NCBI GenBank assembly: GCA_017642895.1
Contig: JAEPON010000004.1
Span: 124,001 to 188,000, forward strand
Length of the DNA stretch: 64,000 nucleotides
Direction of reading: 5' to 3'
From: Roseitalea sp.
Lineage (GTDB): Bacteria; Pseudomonadota; Alphaproteobacteria; Rhizobiales; Rhizobiaceae
This document shows positions 1-8,083 of this stretch, piece after piece. Both the position numbers and the translations under genes were made by a program. The notes below the pieces were generated by a model that was not told the origin of the DNA, did no database searches, and saw nothing but the letters and a program-made list of their open reading frames with translations. The first letter of the stretch is position 1, and every line of letters starts with the position of its first letter.

Positions 1-90
1 AATTGACGGTGCACAAGGGCGAACGGGCTACCGGCGAATCCGGCGGTCCGCGCCATATTGAGCAACGCATTTTGGGGAAGGAGAGCGGTC

Positions 91-1323
91 ATGGTTCTCA
101 GATTGACGATATCATTGATGGCATTTTTCGGCTTGGCGGCGGCGGCCGCGGCGCAGGAACAGATATGCGGCGGCATCGGCGCCGATGGCACCTGGGTGGG
201 CGGTGAAGCCGAAACATCCGACATCGCAACCGCCGAGACGGCGTTCGATGCGTCCGGTGTCAGCGCGCGCGGCGAAAACATCGTGACGCTGTTCACCGTC
301 AGTGAAACGGCCGAGGTGCGGGTCGAAGCGCATCCCACCGATGGCGGCGACACGGTGATCGAATTGTTCGGCGATGCGGGCACCCGCATTCTCACCGACG
401 ATGACGGAGGCGAAGGGTCGGGTTCGCGTGGCGAAACCACATTGGCTCCGGGCACCTACTGCCTGGTGACGTCGAGTTATAGCGGCTCGGGCCAGACGGC
501 CGACATTCGCGTCGGCCTGACCAGTCATGAGCCGATGAGTCCGGACAGCGATCCGGCCGTCAGCCAGGCGTGCGCGCCGGGTGGCGATGCCGCCGAACTG
601 CACGAGGGACCGATCGATGAACTGTCGGGCGACGGCCTGACCGCGACGGCCCCGGTTCAACAGACGCCCGCCTACAGGTTCACCCTGTCCGAGCCGCTGG
701 CAATGACGATCTATGCCGAAGGCACGCCGGCCGATCCGGTGTTGCTCCTGTTTGACGGCGAAGGCGCGCTTTTGGGCGAAAACGACGATGCGGACGGGCG
801 CAATGCACGGCTCGATTTCCCGGCGGCGCTGCCGGCTGGCGATTATTGCATCGGCCTGCGCGCCCTTTCCGACGAAAGCGCGCCGGTGCGCGTCAGCCTT
901 GTACCGCACAGCGTCGAGGCCGTGCTGTCGCGGCTTTATGCGACCGGCAAGGCCGCGCCGCCGCCCGGTAGCGATCATCCGGTCATGGCGCTTGGCCGCG
1001 CGGACGGTCGGCTGATCGAAGATGTCGTGCTCGGGGCGGACGCCGTGTGGTTGCGTTTCTCGGTTCCGGCCAGCGGCATGATGGTGATCGAGGCGGTGGC
1101 CTTGGGCGAGATCGACCCGGCCATCACCCTTTTTGACGAATTGGGCCGCACGATCATGCACAATGACGATGTGGGGCAGGGCAATACCGACAGCCTGATC
1201 GCCACGCGGGTCGCTCCTGGCGATTACATGCTGGCGGTCACGCGGATCGAAGACGGTACGGCAACGCCCGTGCGCCTTGCGATCGAACGGTTCGTGCCAG
1301 CCGGCAAAAGCATCGACCAATAA
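91..1323 (+). CDS. Secreted protein with three PPC-like beta-sandwich repeats
   Basis: About 410 residues. The N-terminus MVLRLTISLMAFFGLAAAAAAQ is a clear Sec signal peptide, so the product should be exported. An upstream in-frame TTG at 58 exists, but GGAAGGAGAG sits just before the ATG at 91, which decides the start. The mature chain carries three copies of a module: a beta-strand segment, an 'elfgd/lfDgeG/lfDelG' strand, an acidic N/D-D-D turn (DDDGG, ENDDA, HNDDV), then an 'apG-Y-l' strand (APGTYCL, PAGDYCI, APGDYML). This resembles bacterial pre-peptidase C-terminal domains, which are usually appended to secreted hydrolases. No catalytic domain is visible, so it may be a stand-alone binding or structural protein. 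It is convergent with the next gene. The specific function is unknown. Confidence 0.75.
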   Translation: MVLRLTISLMAFFGLAAAAAAQEQICGGIGADGTWVGGEAETSDIATAETAFDASGVSARGENIVTLFTVSETAEVRVEAHPTDGGDTVIELFGDAGTRILTDDDGGEGSGSRGETTLAPGTYCLVTSSYSGSGQTADIRVGLTSHEPMSPDSDPAVSQACAPGGDAAELHEGPIDELSGDGLTATAPVQQTPAYRFTLSEPLAMTIYAEGTPADPVLLLFDGEGALLGENDDADGRNARLDFPAALPAGDYCIGLRALSDESAPVRVSLVPHSVEAVLSRLYATGKAAPPPGSDHPVMALGRADGRLIEDVVLGADAVWLRFSVPASGMMVIEAVALGEIDPAITLFDELGRTIMHNDDVGQGNTDSLIATRVAPGDYMLAVTRIEDGTATPVRLAIERFVPAGKSIDQ

Positions 1324-1339
1324 GTCCGGCCAATACAAA

Positions 1340-1363
1340 CCGGGCCGCCCTCGGGCGGCCCGG
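1340..1363. terminator. GC-rich hairpin between convergent genes
   Basis: A near-perfect inverted repeat (CCGGGCCGCC / GGCGGCCCGG, four-base loop) lies in the 61-bp gap between two converging genes. Read on the minus strand it is followed by TTTGTATT, so it best fits termination or 3' protection of the TAXI binding-protein transcript. No T-run follows on the plus strand. Confidence 0.65.
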
Positions 1364-1384
1364 CTCGCTGGTATGATGGGTGTG

Positions 1385-2368
1385 TCAGCCGCCATGGACC
1401 ATGTCGGCGGCGATGTCCGCACCGGCATTTTCGGTGAACCATTTGGCGGCGCCGGGATGCCATTTCATCACGGTGTTCTTGTCCCAATTCTCCGGCAGCG
1501 TGGATCGGGCGGCGCGGTGGATGTTCACCATCCGCTCATTGTCCGACATCACCACGTCGACCACCGCTTCAACGAAGCTTTCCGGCAGGTCGCAATTGGC
1601 GATGGCAAAGTTCCACATCGAAACCGACCGCGCGTCGGCTTCGAGCGTCGTGTAGGTGTCCGATGCGATCATGAATTCGGAGACCGGGAAGGCTTCCATG
1701 ATGGCGGCCTGCTCTTCGGCGGTGAACTCGATGATGTTCACATCGGTCTGCACCTCAAGCTGGCTGACGGCGGGCACCGGCACCCCGGCGGCGAACGCGA
1801 TGACGTCCAGAAGACCGTCCTGAAGCTGGCCGCCGAGATCCGACCAGCCGCCATTGCGGCGCTCGAATTCAACGCCGAGCGTCTCCATCATGCGCGGGAA
1901 ATAGGTGTCCGATGTCGAGCCGGCGGGACCGAAGCCGATCTTGGCGCCGGCCGGAATATCCGAGACGGCTTCGATGCCCGACGATGACAGCGCGGTCACC
2001 GAAAACGGCGTCTGGTACATGGGGAACATCGCGCAGGCATTGGTCATCTCAAGGCCCGGAGCGATCGGGTTGGTTCCGCCGATCGATTCGGCGGCCGGAC
2101 CCATGGTGGTCATGCCGAACGCGGCTTCGCCGGTGTGGACGAGTGCCATGTTCTGCATCGGGCCGCCGGTGACTTCGCCACCGCCTGAGATGCCCAGTTC
2201 CTCGGCCACCAGGTTGGCCCAGCCCGAGCCATAGGCGAAATAGGTTCCGCCCTGCGAGGCGGTTCCGACGGTGAAGCTTTCCGGCCAACCCTCGCGATCC
2301 TGGGCAAGGGCGCCGGAGGCGGTGACGGCGACGGTCGCCACGGCGGCCATCAGAATTGACAGTTTCAT
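1385..2368 (-). CDS. TAXI-family TRAP transporter solute-binding protein
   Basis: 327 residues, normal for the TAXI family of periplasmic binding proteins that feed fused DctQM-type TRAP permeases. It has a Sec signal peptide (MKLSILMAAVATVAVTASGALAQ) followed by the family hallmark FTVGTASQGGTYFAYGSGWA, then the substrate-binding lobe with ISGGGEVTGGPMQN. AGGAGGAATTC precedes the ATG. No TAXI permease lies in the window, so this is an orphan binding protein or its permease is elsewhere. The genes directly upstream on the same strand encode a DctB/DctD pair, which probably controls it. The ligand is unknown; TAXI proteins are linked to dicarboxylates and amino acids such as glutamate. Confidence 0.88.
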   Translation of the reverse strand: MKLSILMAAVATVAVTASGALAQDREGWPESFTVGTASQGGTYFAYGSGWANLVAEELGISGGGEVTGGPMQNMALVHTGEAAFGMTTMGPAAESIGGTNPIAPGLEMTNACAMFPMYQTPFSVTALSSSGIEAVSDIPAGAKIGFGPAGSTSDTYFPRMMETLGVEFERRNGGWSDLGGQLQDGLLDVIAFAAGVPVPAVSQLEVQTDVNIIEFTAEEQAAIMEAFPVSEFMIASDTYTTLEADARSVSMWNFAIANCDLPESFVEAVVDVVMSDNERMVNIHRAARSTLPENWDKNTVMKWHPGAAKWFTENAGADIAADMVHGG

Positions 2369-2633
2369 GAATTCCTCCTGTTCGGATCATGCTGCCGGCC
2401 GCACGGTGTTGCGCGGCGCGACACCGGGCGGACCGGTTTGCTTGCGAAAAATCCTCCCCACCCGAACGCCCGGCTGGCGGGCGCGGCAGAGGCATCGAAC
2501 AGGTTGCGCGCGCCATGCAAGGGTGCCAGCACAAAATCCCGCTGCCCATCGGGGTGATTTCGGCTGTGTGGGTTTGTGTGGGAACATGGCGGCCAAAATC
2601 ATGTGTCGGAACCGACCCATTGCCCGCCAGGAC

Positions 2634-3998
2634 TCAGATGGCGCCCCCGCCTTCGATGAAGGCCGCGCGGTCCAGTCCGTATTTCTGCATCTTTTCGTAG
2701 AGCGCCTTGCGCGACAGGCCCAGCGCCTCATAGGTCCCCTTCAGGCTGCCGCCGTTGGCGGTCAGGCTTGCGGCGATCAGGGCGCGTTCGTAGTCGGCGA
2801 CCTTGTCGGCCAGATTGGCCGTGCCGTCGTCCGCTGCCATGCTTGCCGCGCTGTCGCCGATGGCGAGATCAAGTCCGAGCGCGAACCGGTCGGCGGCGTT
2901 GCGCAGTTCGCGCACATTGCCCGGCCATGCGCGGGCGGAGACGGCGTTTAGGACCGCGCCGGGAACATCGGGCGCCGGGCGTTTGTAGCGGGCGGCGGCC
3001 TCGTTGACCAATTGCACGAACAGGCGCGGAACGTCCTCGCGGCGCTCGGTGAGGTCCGGCACGCGCAGCGTGACCACATTGAGCCGGTAGAGAAGATCGC
3101 TGCGGAACCGGCCCGCCGCCGCTTCGGCCTCAAGATCGGTCTTGCTGGCGGCGACGAACCGCACATCGAGTTCGACCGGATCGTTCGAGCCCAGCCGCGT
3201 GATGGCGCGGTTCTGGATAGCGTGCAGCAGCTTGGCCTGCATCGGCCGGGGCATGCTCTCGATCTCGTCAAGAAAGACGGTGCCGCCACGCGCATGCTCG
3301 AACTTGCCGTAGCGCGCCCGCGTCGCGCCGGGAAAGGCGCCGGCCTCGTGGCCGAACAATTCGCTTTCGATCAGCGCCTCGGGCAGGGCGGCGCAATTGA
3401 TGTGCACAAACGGCCAGTCGCCGCGTGCGCTGGCGCGATGCAGCGCGCGGGCCGCCACCTCCTTGCCGGTGCCGGTGGCGCCGACAATCAGCATGTCGGC
3501 TTCGGTGGCGGCGATCGCCCGAATCTGGTGGCGAAGGTTCACCATGGCGGCGCTGCGCCCGTTCAGCCGGGCCTCGATTGCATCGCGTCCGCCAACCTGC
3601 GAGCGCAGGGCCCGGTTTTCCAGCGTCAGCCGCCTTTTGTCGAGCGCGCGGCGCACCGTCTCGACAAGCCGGCTCGGCGCGTAGGGCTTTTCGAGGAAGT
3701 CATAGGCACCCTCGCGCATGCACTGGACGGCCAGTTCGACATCGCCATGGCCGGTCACCAGGATGACGGGAAACTCGGAATCGATTTCCAGCGCCCGGCG
3801 CATGAGTTCGATCCCATCCATGCCCGGCATGCGGATGTCGGTGACCAGAATGCCGGGAAAGTTGCGGCCGATCTGTGCCAGCGCCTTTTCCGCTTGTCCG
3901 AGACAGTTGACCGGGAGGTCTTCCAGGTTGAGCGCCTGTTCGGCGGCGAGGCGCAGATGTTCCTCATCATCGACGAAAAGGATGGTTTCGCTGCTCAT
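2634..3998 (-). CDS. dctD: DctD-type sigma-54-dependent response regulator
   Basis: 454 residues in three parts: a receiver domain (1-120) with acidic pocket near residue 10 and phospho-acceptor D54 in VTDIRMPGMDG; an AAA+ sigma-54 activator domain with Walker A GATGTGKE and GGTVFLDEIESM; and a Fis-type helix-turn-helix at the C-terminus (GTYEALGLSRKALYEKMQKYG). The start is internal to a longer open frame and overlaps the kinase stop as ATGA, which indicates translational coupling. The sigma-54 contact loop reads GAFPGA rather than the canonical GAFTGA. The expected role is activating sigma-54 promoters of C4-dicarboxylate or related transport genes after phosphorylation by the adjacent kinase. 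Confidence 0.88.
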   Translation of the reverse strand: MSSETILFVDDEEHLRLAAEQALNLEDLPVNCLGQAEKALAQIGRNFPGILVTDIRMPGMDGIELMRRALEIDSEFPVILVTGHGDVELAVQCMREGAYDFLEKPYAPSRLVETVRRALDKRRLTLENRALRSQVGGRDAIEARLNGRSAAMVNLRHQIRAIAATEADMLIVGATGTGKEVAARALHRASARGDWPFVHINCAALPEALIESELFGHEAGAFPGATRARYGKFEHARGGTVFLDEIESMPRPMQAKLLHAIQNRAITRLGSNDPVELDVRFVAASKTDLEAEAAAGRFRSDLLYRLNVVTLRVPDLTERREDVPRLFVQLVNEAAARYKRPAPDVPGAVLNAVSARAWPGNVRELRNAADRFALGLDLAIGDSAASMAADDGTANLADKVADYERALIAASLTANGGSLKGTYEALGLSRKALYEKMQKYGLDRAAFIEGGGAI

Positions 3999-5857
3999 TC
4001 GGCCGCAACGCTCCGGGTCGCCGGCTCGGCGTGCGACAGCGATTCGACCCGCTTGAGATCGACGATGAAGATGGCTCCCGTCTCGGCATGGTTTGTGGCC
4101 GACAGGTGGCCGCCGAAATCCTTGATGATGTTGTAGGAGATCGAAAGGCCGAGACCGAGCCCCTTGCCCGGGCTCTTGGTGGTGAAGAAGGGATCGAAGA
4201 TTTGCGCCTTTTGGTCCCCGTGCAACCCGTCGCCATGGTCGCGCACCTTGATCGCGCAACGGTCGCCATCGCCGGCAATGCTGATCTCAACGATCGGGGC
4301 GGGATTGCTCTCCATTGCGTCGAGCGCGTTGCTGAGCAGGTTCACCATCACCTGTTGCAGGCGCACATGTCCGCCAATGACCCAGATTTCCTGGTCGGGT
4401 CGGTCGAACGCGATTTTGGCGCTGGTTGTCTTCAGTCGCGCTTCCATCAGATCGATGGCATCGTCAACAACCGCCACCAGCGGGACCGGGCCGATCTTTT
4501 GCTGGGGCCGGCGGGCGAAATTGCGCAGATGGTTGGAGATCGCCGCCATGCGATCGGTCATCTGGGAAATGCGTTTGACATTGTCGCGCGCCTCATCGAT
4601 GCGCGCCCGGTCGAGAAACTGGGTGGCGTTGTCGGCATAGACCTTCACCGCGGCCAGCGGCTGGTTGAACTCATGACTGAGCGCGGCGGACATCTGGCCG
4701 AGCGCGGCCAGCTTGCCGGCCTGCACCAAATCGGCCTGGGTCTTGCGCAATTGGGCTTCTGTCGCCTTGCGCTCCTCGATTTCATCGACCAGCTTGCTGT
4801 TCGCGGTGTTCAAGTCGCCGGTGCGCTCGGCGACGCGCTTTTCCAGAAGTTCCTGGGTGGTGCGCTGCGCCTCGAACCGCTCGGCCAGCCGGGCTCGGCG
4901 CTGCAACGCGATGGCCGCAATCATCGCGGCTGACACGATCACCATCGCCACCAACGCCAGAACGGCAAGGGCTTGCGTCTTGGCGGCACCGGTGGGCGAC
5001 AGGATCGTCACCTGCCAGCCAGCGTCGGGGATGGCCATGGTGCTGGAAACAAATTCCGTTGAGGCGCCGGCATCGTCGACCGTGATCAGGCTGATCCGAT
5101 CGCTCAGCGGCGTTCGGTTGTTGCGCAGTTCGGTGACGCGATCCAGCGGGTATTGCCGGGCTTCGGCGATGCGGTCCAGCATTTGATCGGTGAGGGTGGA
5201 AAACGCCCGGAAATGCCAATCGGGCCGGGTCGACATGAAGATGATGCCGTCGAGATCGCTGACGATGATCTCACCATCGCCCTCGCTCCACAGCGCTTCA
5301 AACTCATCGACCGTGAACTTAACCGTGACGACGCCGATCACCGTGTCCTGTTCGACCACGGGCGCGGCAAAAAAATAGCCGCGTTCGCCCGATGTGGTGC
5401 CGAGCGCGAAAAATCGGCCAAGGCCCCCGGCCAGCGCTTGGGTGAAGTAGGGCCGGTAATGAAAACTCCGGCCGACAAAACTGAGTTTCTTGAGGTAGGA
5501 ACTGGCCGCAATCGTCAGGCCGGTGACATCCATCAGATAGACATCGGAGGCTTGCAGCGCGATGGCACTTTGCCGCAGTTGTTCGTTGATCTCGGCCTTC
5601 AGAGCGACGTCGCCCGGGTTGTTGAGAAATGTCCGCAGGATCGGCCGCTCTGCAATGAGTGTCGGCAAGGGTTCATGCCGTCGCAGTGCCCCGCGCAAGC
5701 CTTCGACCGCCAGCCGGAGCGTTGCCTCGCTGCGTTCGCCGTCACGCAGCAGGAAGGTGCGCTCAAGGCCGGGCAGGGCGGCAAGGCTGATCGCCACCGC
5801 GCCGAGCACGATGGTTGCCAGCCAGGCGGCGGCGTTGGCGCGAACGCCCTTTTGCAT
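3995..5857 (-). CDS. dctB: DctB-type membrane sensor histidine kinase
   Basis: 620 residues. An N-terminal membrane helix (AAAWLATIVLGAVAISLAALPG), a periplasmic double-PDC sensor region up to about residue 290, and a second membrane helix (ALAVLALVAMVIVSAAMIAAIAL) lead to a coiled linker, the phospho-acceptor box ALSHEFNQPLAAVKVY, and a HATPase domain (N box MVNLLSNALDAMES, G boxes DHGDGL and GKGLGLGLSI). This is the architecture of DctB, which senses C4-dicarboxylates and phosphorylates DctD. The ATG at 5857 follows GGGGAGGAG closely; an upstream ATG at 5872 is possible. The partner dctD overlaps its stop codon by 4 nt. Confidence 0.88.
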   Translation of the reverse strand: MQKGVRANAAAWLATIVLGAVAISLAALPGLERTFLLRDGERSEATLRLAVEGLRGALRRHEPLPTLIAERPILRTFLNNPGDVALKAEINEQLRQSAIALQASDVYLMDVTGLTIAASSYLKKLSFVGRSFHYRPYFTQALAGGLGRFFALGTTSGERGYFFAAPVVEQDTVIGVVTVKFTVDEFEALWSEGDGEIIVSDLDGIIFMSTRPDWHFRAFSTLTDQMLDRIAEARQYPLDRVTELRNNRTPLSDRISLITVDDAGASTEFVSSTMAIPDAGWQVTILSPTGAAKTQALAVLALVAMVIVSAAMIAAIALQRRARLAERFEAQRTTQELLEKRVAERTGDLNTANSKLVDEIEERKATEAQLRKTQADLVQAGKLAALGQMSAALSHEFNQPLAAVKVYADNATQFLDRARIDEARDNVKRISQMTDRMAAISNHLRNFARRPQQKIGPVPLVAVVDDAIDLMEARLKTTSAKIAFDRPDQEIWVIGGHVRLQQVMVNLLSNALDAMESNPAPIVEISIAGDGDRCAIKVRDHGDGLHGDQKAQIFDPFFTTKSPGKGLGLGLSISYNIIKDFGGHLSATNHAETGAIFIVDLKRVESLSHAEPATRSVAAE

Positions 5858-5926
5858 GGCTCCTCCCCGCATGGCGCAATTATGGCGTGCGCATCGGCGC
5901 TTGAGAAGATGATTCCGCTGCAATCG

Positions 5927-7396
5927 TTAAGCCGTTTTGATCGCGACGTTTTTCGTCTGCACGTAGTTCCATAGCGCTTCGCGGCCTTTCTCGCGGCCAT
6001 AGCCGGATTTGCCGTAGCCGCCGAACGGCGTTTCGACACCGCCGGCATACCATTCATTGACGAACACCTGACCGGCGCGAAGCCGGTTTGCGCCGCGTGT
6101 CGCCCGGTCGAGATCGGACGTGAAGACGCCGGCAACGAGGCCATAGTCGGTGCCGTTGGCGATCGTGATGGCCTCGTCTTCCTCCGCAAACGGCAGCACC
6201 GAGAGGACCGGACCGAACACCTCTTCGCGCGCAATGGTCATGTCGGGCGTCACCCCGGTCATGACCGTCGGCTGCATGAACCAGCCGGGGCGGTTGAGCT
6301 TGCGGCCACCGGCGGCGACCGTTGCCCCGTCGCGTTCGGCGCCAGACACGATCGAAACGGCGCGGTCGCGTTGCTTCTCGGAGATCATCGCGCCCATATT
6401 GGCGCCGAATTCGCCGCGCTCGATTCCGGGTCCGACCGATAGCGACCGGGCCAGTTCGGTCACGCCATCGACCAGTTCATCATGGCGCTTTTCATGGACG
6501 ATCACGCGGCTCATCGCCGAGCACACCTGGCCGGCATTGAACCAGATGCCCCAGCGCACATCGTTCATGAACGCATCGAGATCGGCATCCTCATGGACGA
6601 TCGCGGCGGACTTGCCGCCCAGTTCGAGAACGCAGGGCACGACGTTGCGTGCGGCGGCGGTGGCGATGGCAACGCCCGTCCGGACCGAACCCGTGAAGAC
6701 GATCTGGTTGACGCCGGGATGTGACGACAGGGCCGCGCCTGCCCCTTGCCCCAGGCCGCACACAATGTTCACCGCGCCCGGCGGAAAGCCGGCCGCCTGG
6801 GCGGCGCGGGCCAGCCAGGCATTGGTCAGCGGGTCGAGTTCCGGCGTCTTGACCACGCAGGCATTGCCGGTGGCGAGCGCCGCCGAAAGCGACCGCGCCG
6901 TCATTTCAAGCGGATAATTCCAGGGAATGATCTGGGCCGAGACGCCATGGGGCTCGTGCATGGTGAAATCGAGATAGCCGGCGCCAAGCGGGATCGAGCG
7001 GCCTTCGACGGTCTCGGCCTGGTTGCCATAATATTCGAAATAGCGGGCCGCGCCCTCAACCTCGATCCGTGCCTCCCAGAGCGGCTTGCCCGCTTCACGC
7101 GTCAGGATCGGGGCAATTTCGTCGGCATGATCAAGCAGGTAACGCCCCATCGCCTGAACCATCCGGCCGCGCTCGACCGGGCGCATGGCGGTGAGCGCGC
7201 CGCTTTCATGGACGCGGCGGGCAGCCCCGACGGCGCGGTCGATGTCGGCCTCATCGGCCATTGCCTGTTCGGCCAGCGGTTCGCCGGTCGCCGGATCATC
7301 GACGGTGATGCGCCCGGCGCCGCCATCGGCCCACTCTCCGTCGATAAAGTTGCGCCAGTAGGCGTCGATCTGCTTGGTCACGGCAGGCTCTCCCAT
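5927..7396 (-). CDS. NAD(P)-dependent aldehyde dehydrogenase
   Basis: 489 residues from the ATG, normal for a class 1/2-like aldehyde dehydrogenase. The Rossmann-type cofactor motif FTGSVRTG, catalytic Glu in LELGGKSAAIV and catalytic Cys in FNAGQVCSAMSRV are all present, as is EEVFGPVLSVLPF. A GTG five codons downstream, at 7381, has GGGAGAG about 7 nt ahead of it and may be the true start. The aldehyde oxidised cannot be read from sequence; betaine aldehyde, vanillin-type and phenylacetaldehyde enzymes share these motifs. The gene lies between dctB and an aromatic-acid cluster, with a PaaR-like operator 430 bp upstream, so an aromatic or aryl-acetaldehyde is worth considering. It is not a convincing BoxD. 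Confidence 0.85.
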   Translation of the reverse strand: MGEPAVTKQIDAYWRNFIDGEWADGGAGRITVDDPATGEPLAEQAMADEADIDRAVGAARRVHESGALTAMRPVERGRMVQAMGRYLLDHADEIAPILTREAGKPLWEARIEVEGAARYFEYYGNQAETVEGRSIPLGAGYLDFTMHEPHGVSAQIIPWNYPLEMTARSLSAALATGNACVVKTPELDPLTNAWLARAAQAAGFPPGAVNIVCGLGQGAGAALSSHPGVNQIVFTGSVRTGVAIATAAARNVVPCVLELGGKSAAIVHEDADLDAFMNDVRWGIWFNAGQVCSAMSRVIVHEKRHDELVDGVTELARSLSVGPGIERGEFGANMGAMISEKQRDRAVSIVSGAERDGATVAAGGRKLNRPGWFMQPTVMTGVTPDMTIAREEVFGPVLSVLPFAEEDEAITIANGTDYGLVAGVFTSDLDRATRGANRLRAGQVFVNEWYAGGVETPFGGYGKSGYGREKGREALWNYVQTKNVAIKTA

Positions 7397-7827
7397 TGTC
7401 GCGATCAGTGTGGCTGATTGTCTCGCCCGGTGCTGGGCGAAAACCGACATGGACGGCTCGATACCGGCCTCGATGCGGCGCCGACGCGGCCATAAGGTTG
7501 GCTGGCGCGCCGGACATCGGCCATTGTGGGGATATCGGCTCTGATGTCGGGAGCCGGGGCCATTGCCGCCGCGTCGCCCGACGCTTTGTCTTGTTGCTTG
7601 CCTTGTCACGGGTTTCGTGTCCCATAGGCACTGGATGGAAAGGCCCGTCGGTGGATTTGCGCGTTGATGGTTACAAAAGTCCGGTCGATAAGCGCTGCAA
7701 ACGGGTGCGTGTTTGTTTCCAGGGACATGGCGCGGATCATGTCCTTCATTCGCCCGGTTCGGCCGCCCGCGCGGGGGTGCCGGCAGGCGGGGCGCAACAA
7801 GGCGGAAACGGAATCACCTTTTTATTT

Positions 7828-7841
7828 ATCGACCGGTCGGT
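7828..7841. promoter_or_regulatory. PaaR-like TetR operator, site 1
   Basis: ATCGACCGGTCGGT matches the 14-bp palindrome ACCGACCGGTCGGT at 13 of 14 positions. It also shares the following NAATKAATT context with the two sites at the paa promoters (22957 and 32684). It lies 243 bp before the TRAP ATG and 430 bp from the aldehyde dehydrogenase start, so which gene it controls is unclear. Confidence 0.6.
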
Positions 7842-8024
7842 GAATGAATTGCAATTGAGACCTGATCGTGCTTTCGTTCGCTATGCCGTCTTTGCCGACG
7901 CGTCAGCGGCCATGACGGCGGTGCCAATGCGAGCCGATCCCGAAGGTGCGGGTTACGCGGTCGGGCGGGCGGCGGCAATCGGCTTGAAAATGGGGCTGGC
8001 GCTGTGATGCAATATATATCATAA

Positions 8025-8042
8025 TTGGCATTATATTGCCAA
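8025..8042. promoter_or_regulatory. Perfect inverted repeat upstream of dctP
   Basis: TTGGCA-TTATAT-TGCCAA is a perfect 6+6 repeat, 42 bp before the ATG of the TRAP binding protein and within an AT-rich stretch that could be its promoter. It resembles a dimeric repressor operator. The binding protein is unknown, and no second copy was noticed in the window. Confidence 0.5.
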
Positions 8043-8083
8043 AGGCGATCTGTCGCCTCGAGTGTCTGAAAGGGAGGAACCAC

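Larger units (their letters stand above)
7397..8083. other. Long intergenic region with two operator-like palindromes
   Basis: 687 bp between the divergent aldehyde dehydrogenase and TRAP genes. I see no convincing gene: the open frames here have no plausible start signals or recognisable domains. It holds a PaaR-like palindrome (7828-7841) in an AT-rich patch, and a perfect TTGGCA-N6-TGCCAA repeat (8025-8042) just upstream of the TRAP binding protein. A single TGCA half-site lies at 8008. Confidence 0.6.

Noticed and set aside
112..1428. 438-codon minus-strand open frame opposite the PPC-repeat gene
   Set aside because: It is an antisense shadow caused by high-GC codon bias. It has no signal peptide or domain, and it overlaps a plus-strand gene with a clear ribosome site and signal peptide.
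2517..2540. Possible sigma-54 promoter (TGGCACCCTTGCAT on the minus strand) upstream of the TAXI gene
   Set aside because: The GG and GC elements are about 3 bp too close for a -24/-12 promoter, so it is probably chance despite the nearby DctD.
5927..7396. Assigning the aldehyde dehydrogenase as BoxD
   Set aside because: It is a standard 489-residue aldehyde dehydrogenase unlike the PaaZ/BoxD branch, lies outside the Box operons and has no BoxR-type site.
7606..7800. 64-codon minus-strand frame in the long intergenic region
   Set aside because: No ribosome site, no recognisable motif and Arg/Pro-rich composition typical of random high-GC frames.
8008..8021. BoxR-type site before the TRAP operon (TGCA-N6-ATCA)
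   Set aside because: Only one good half-site is present; the second matches two of four bases, too weak to list as an operator.
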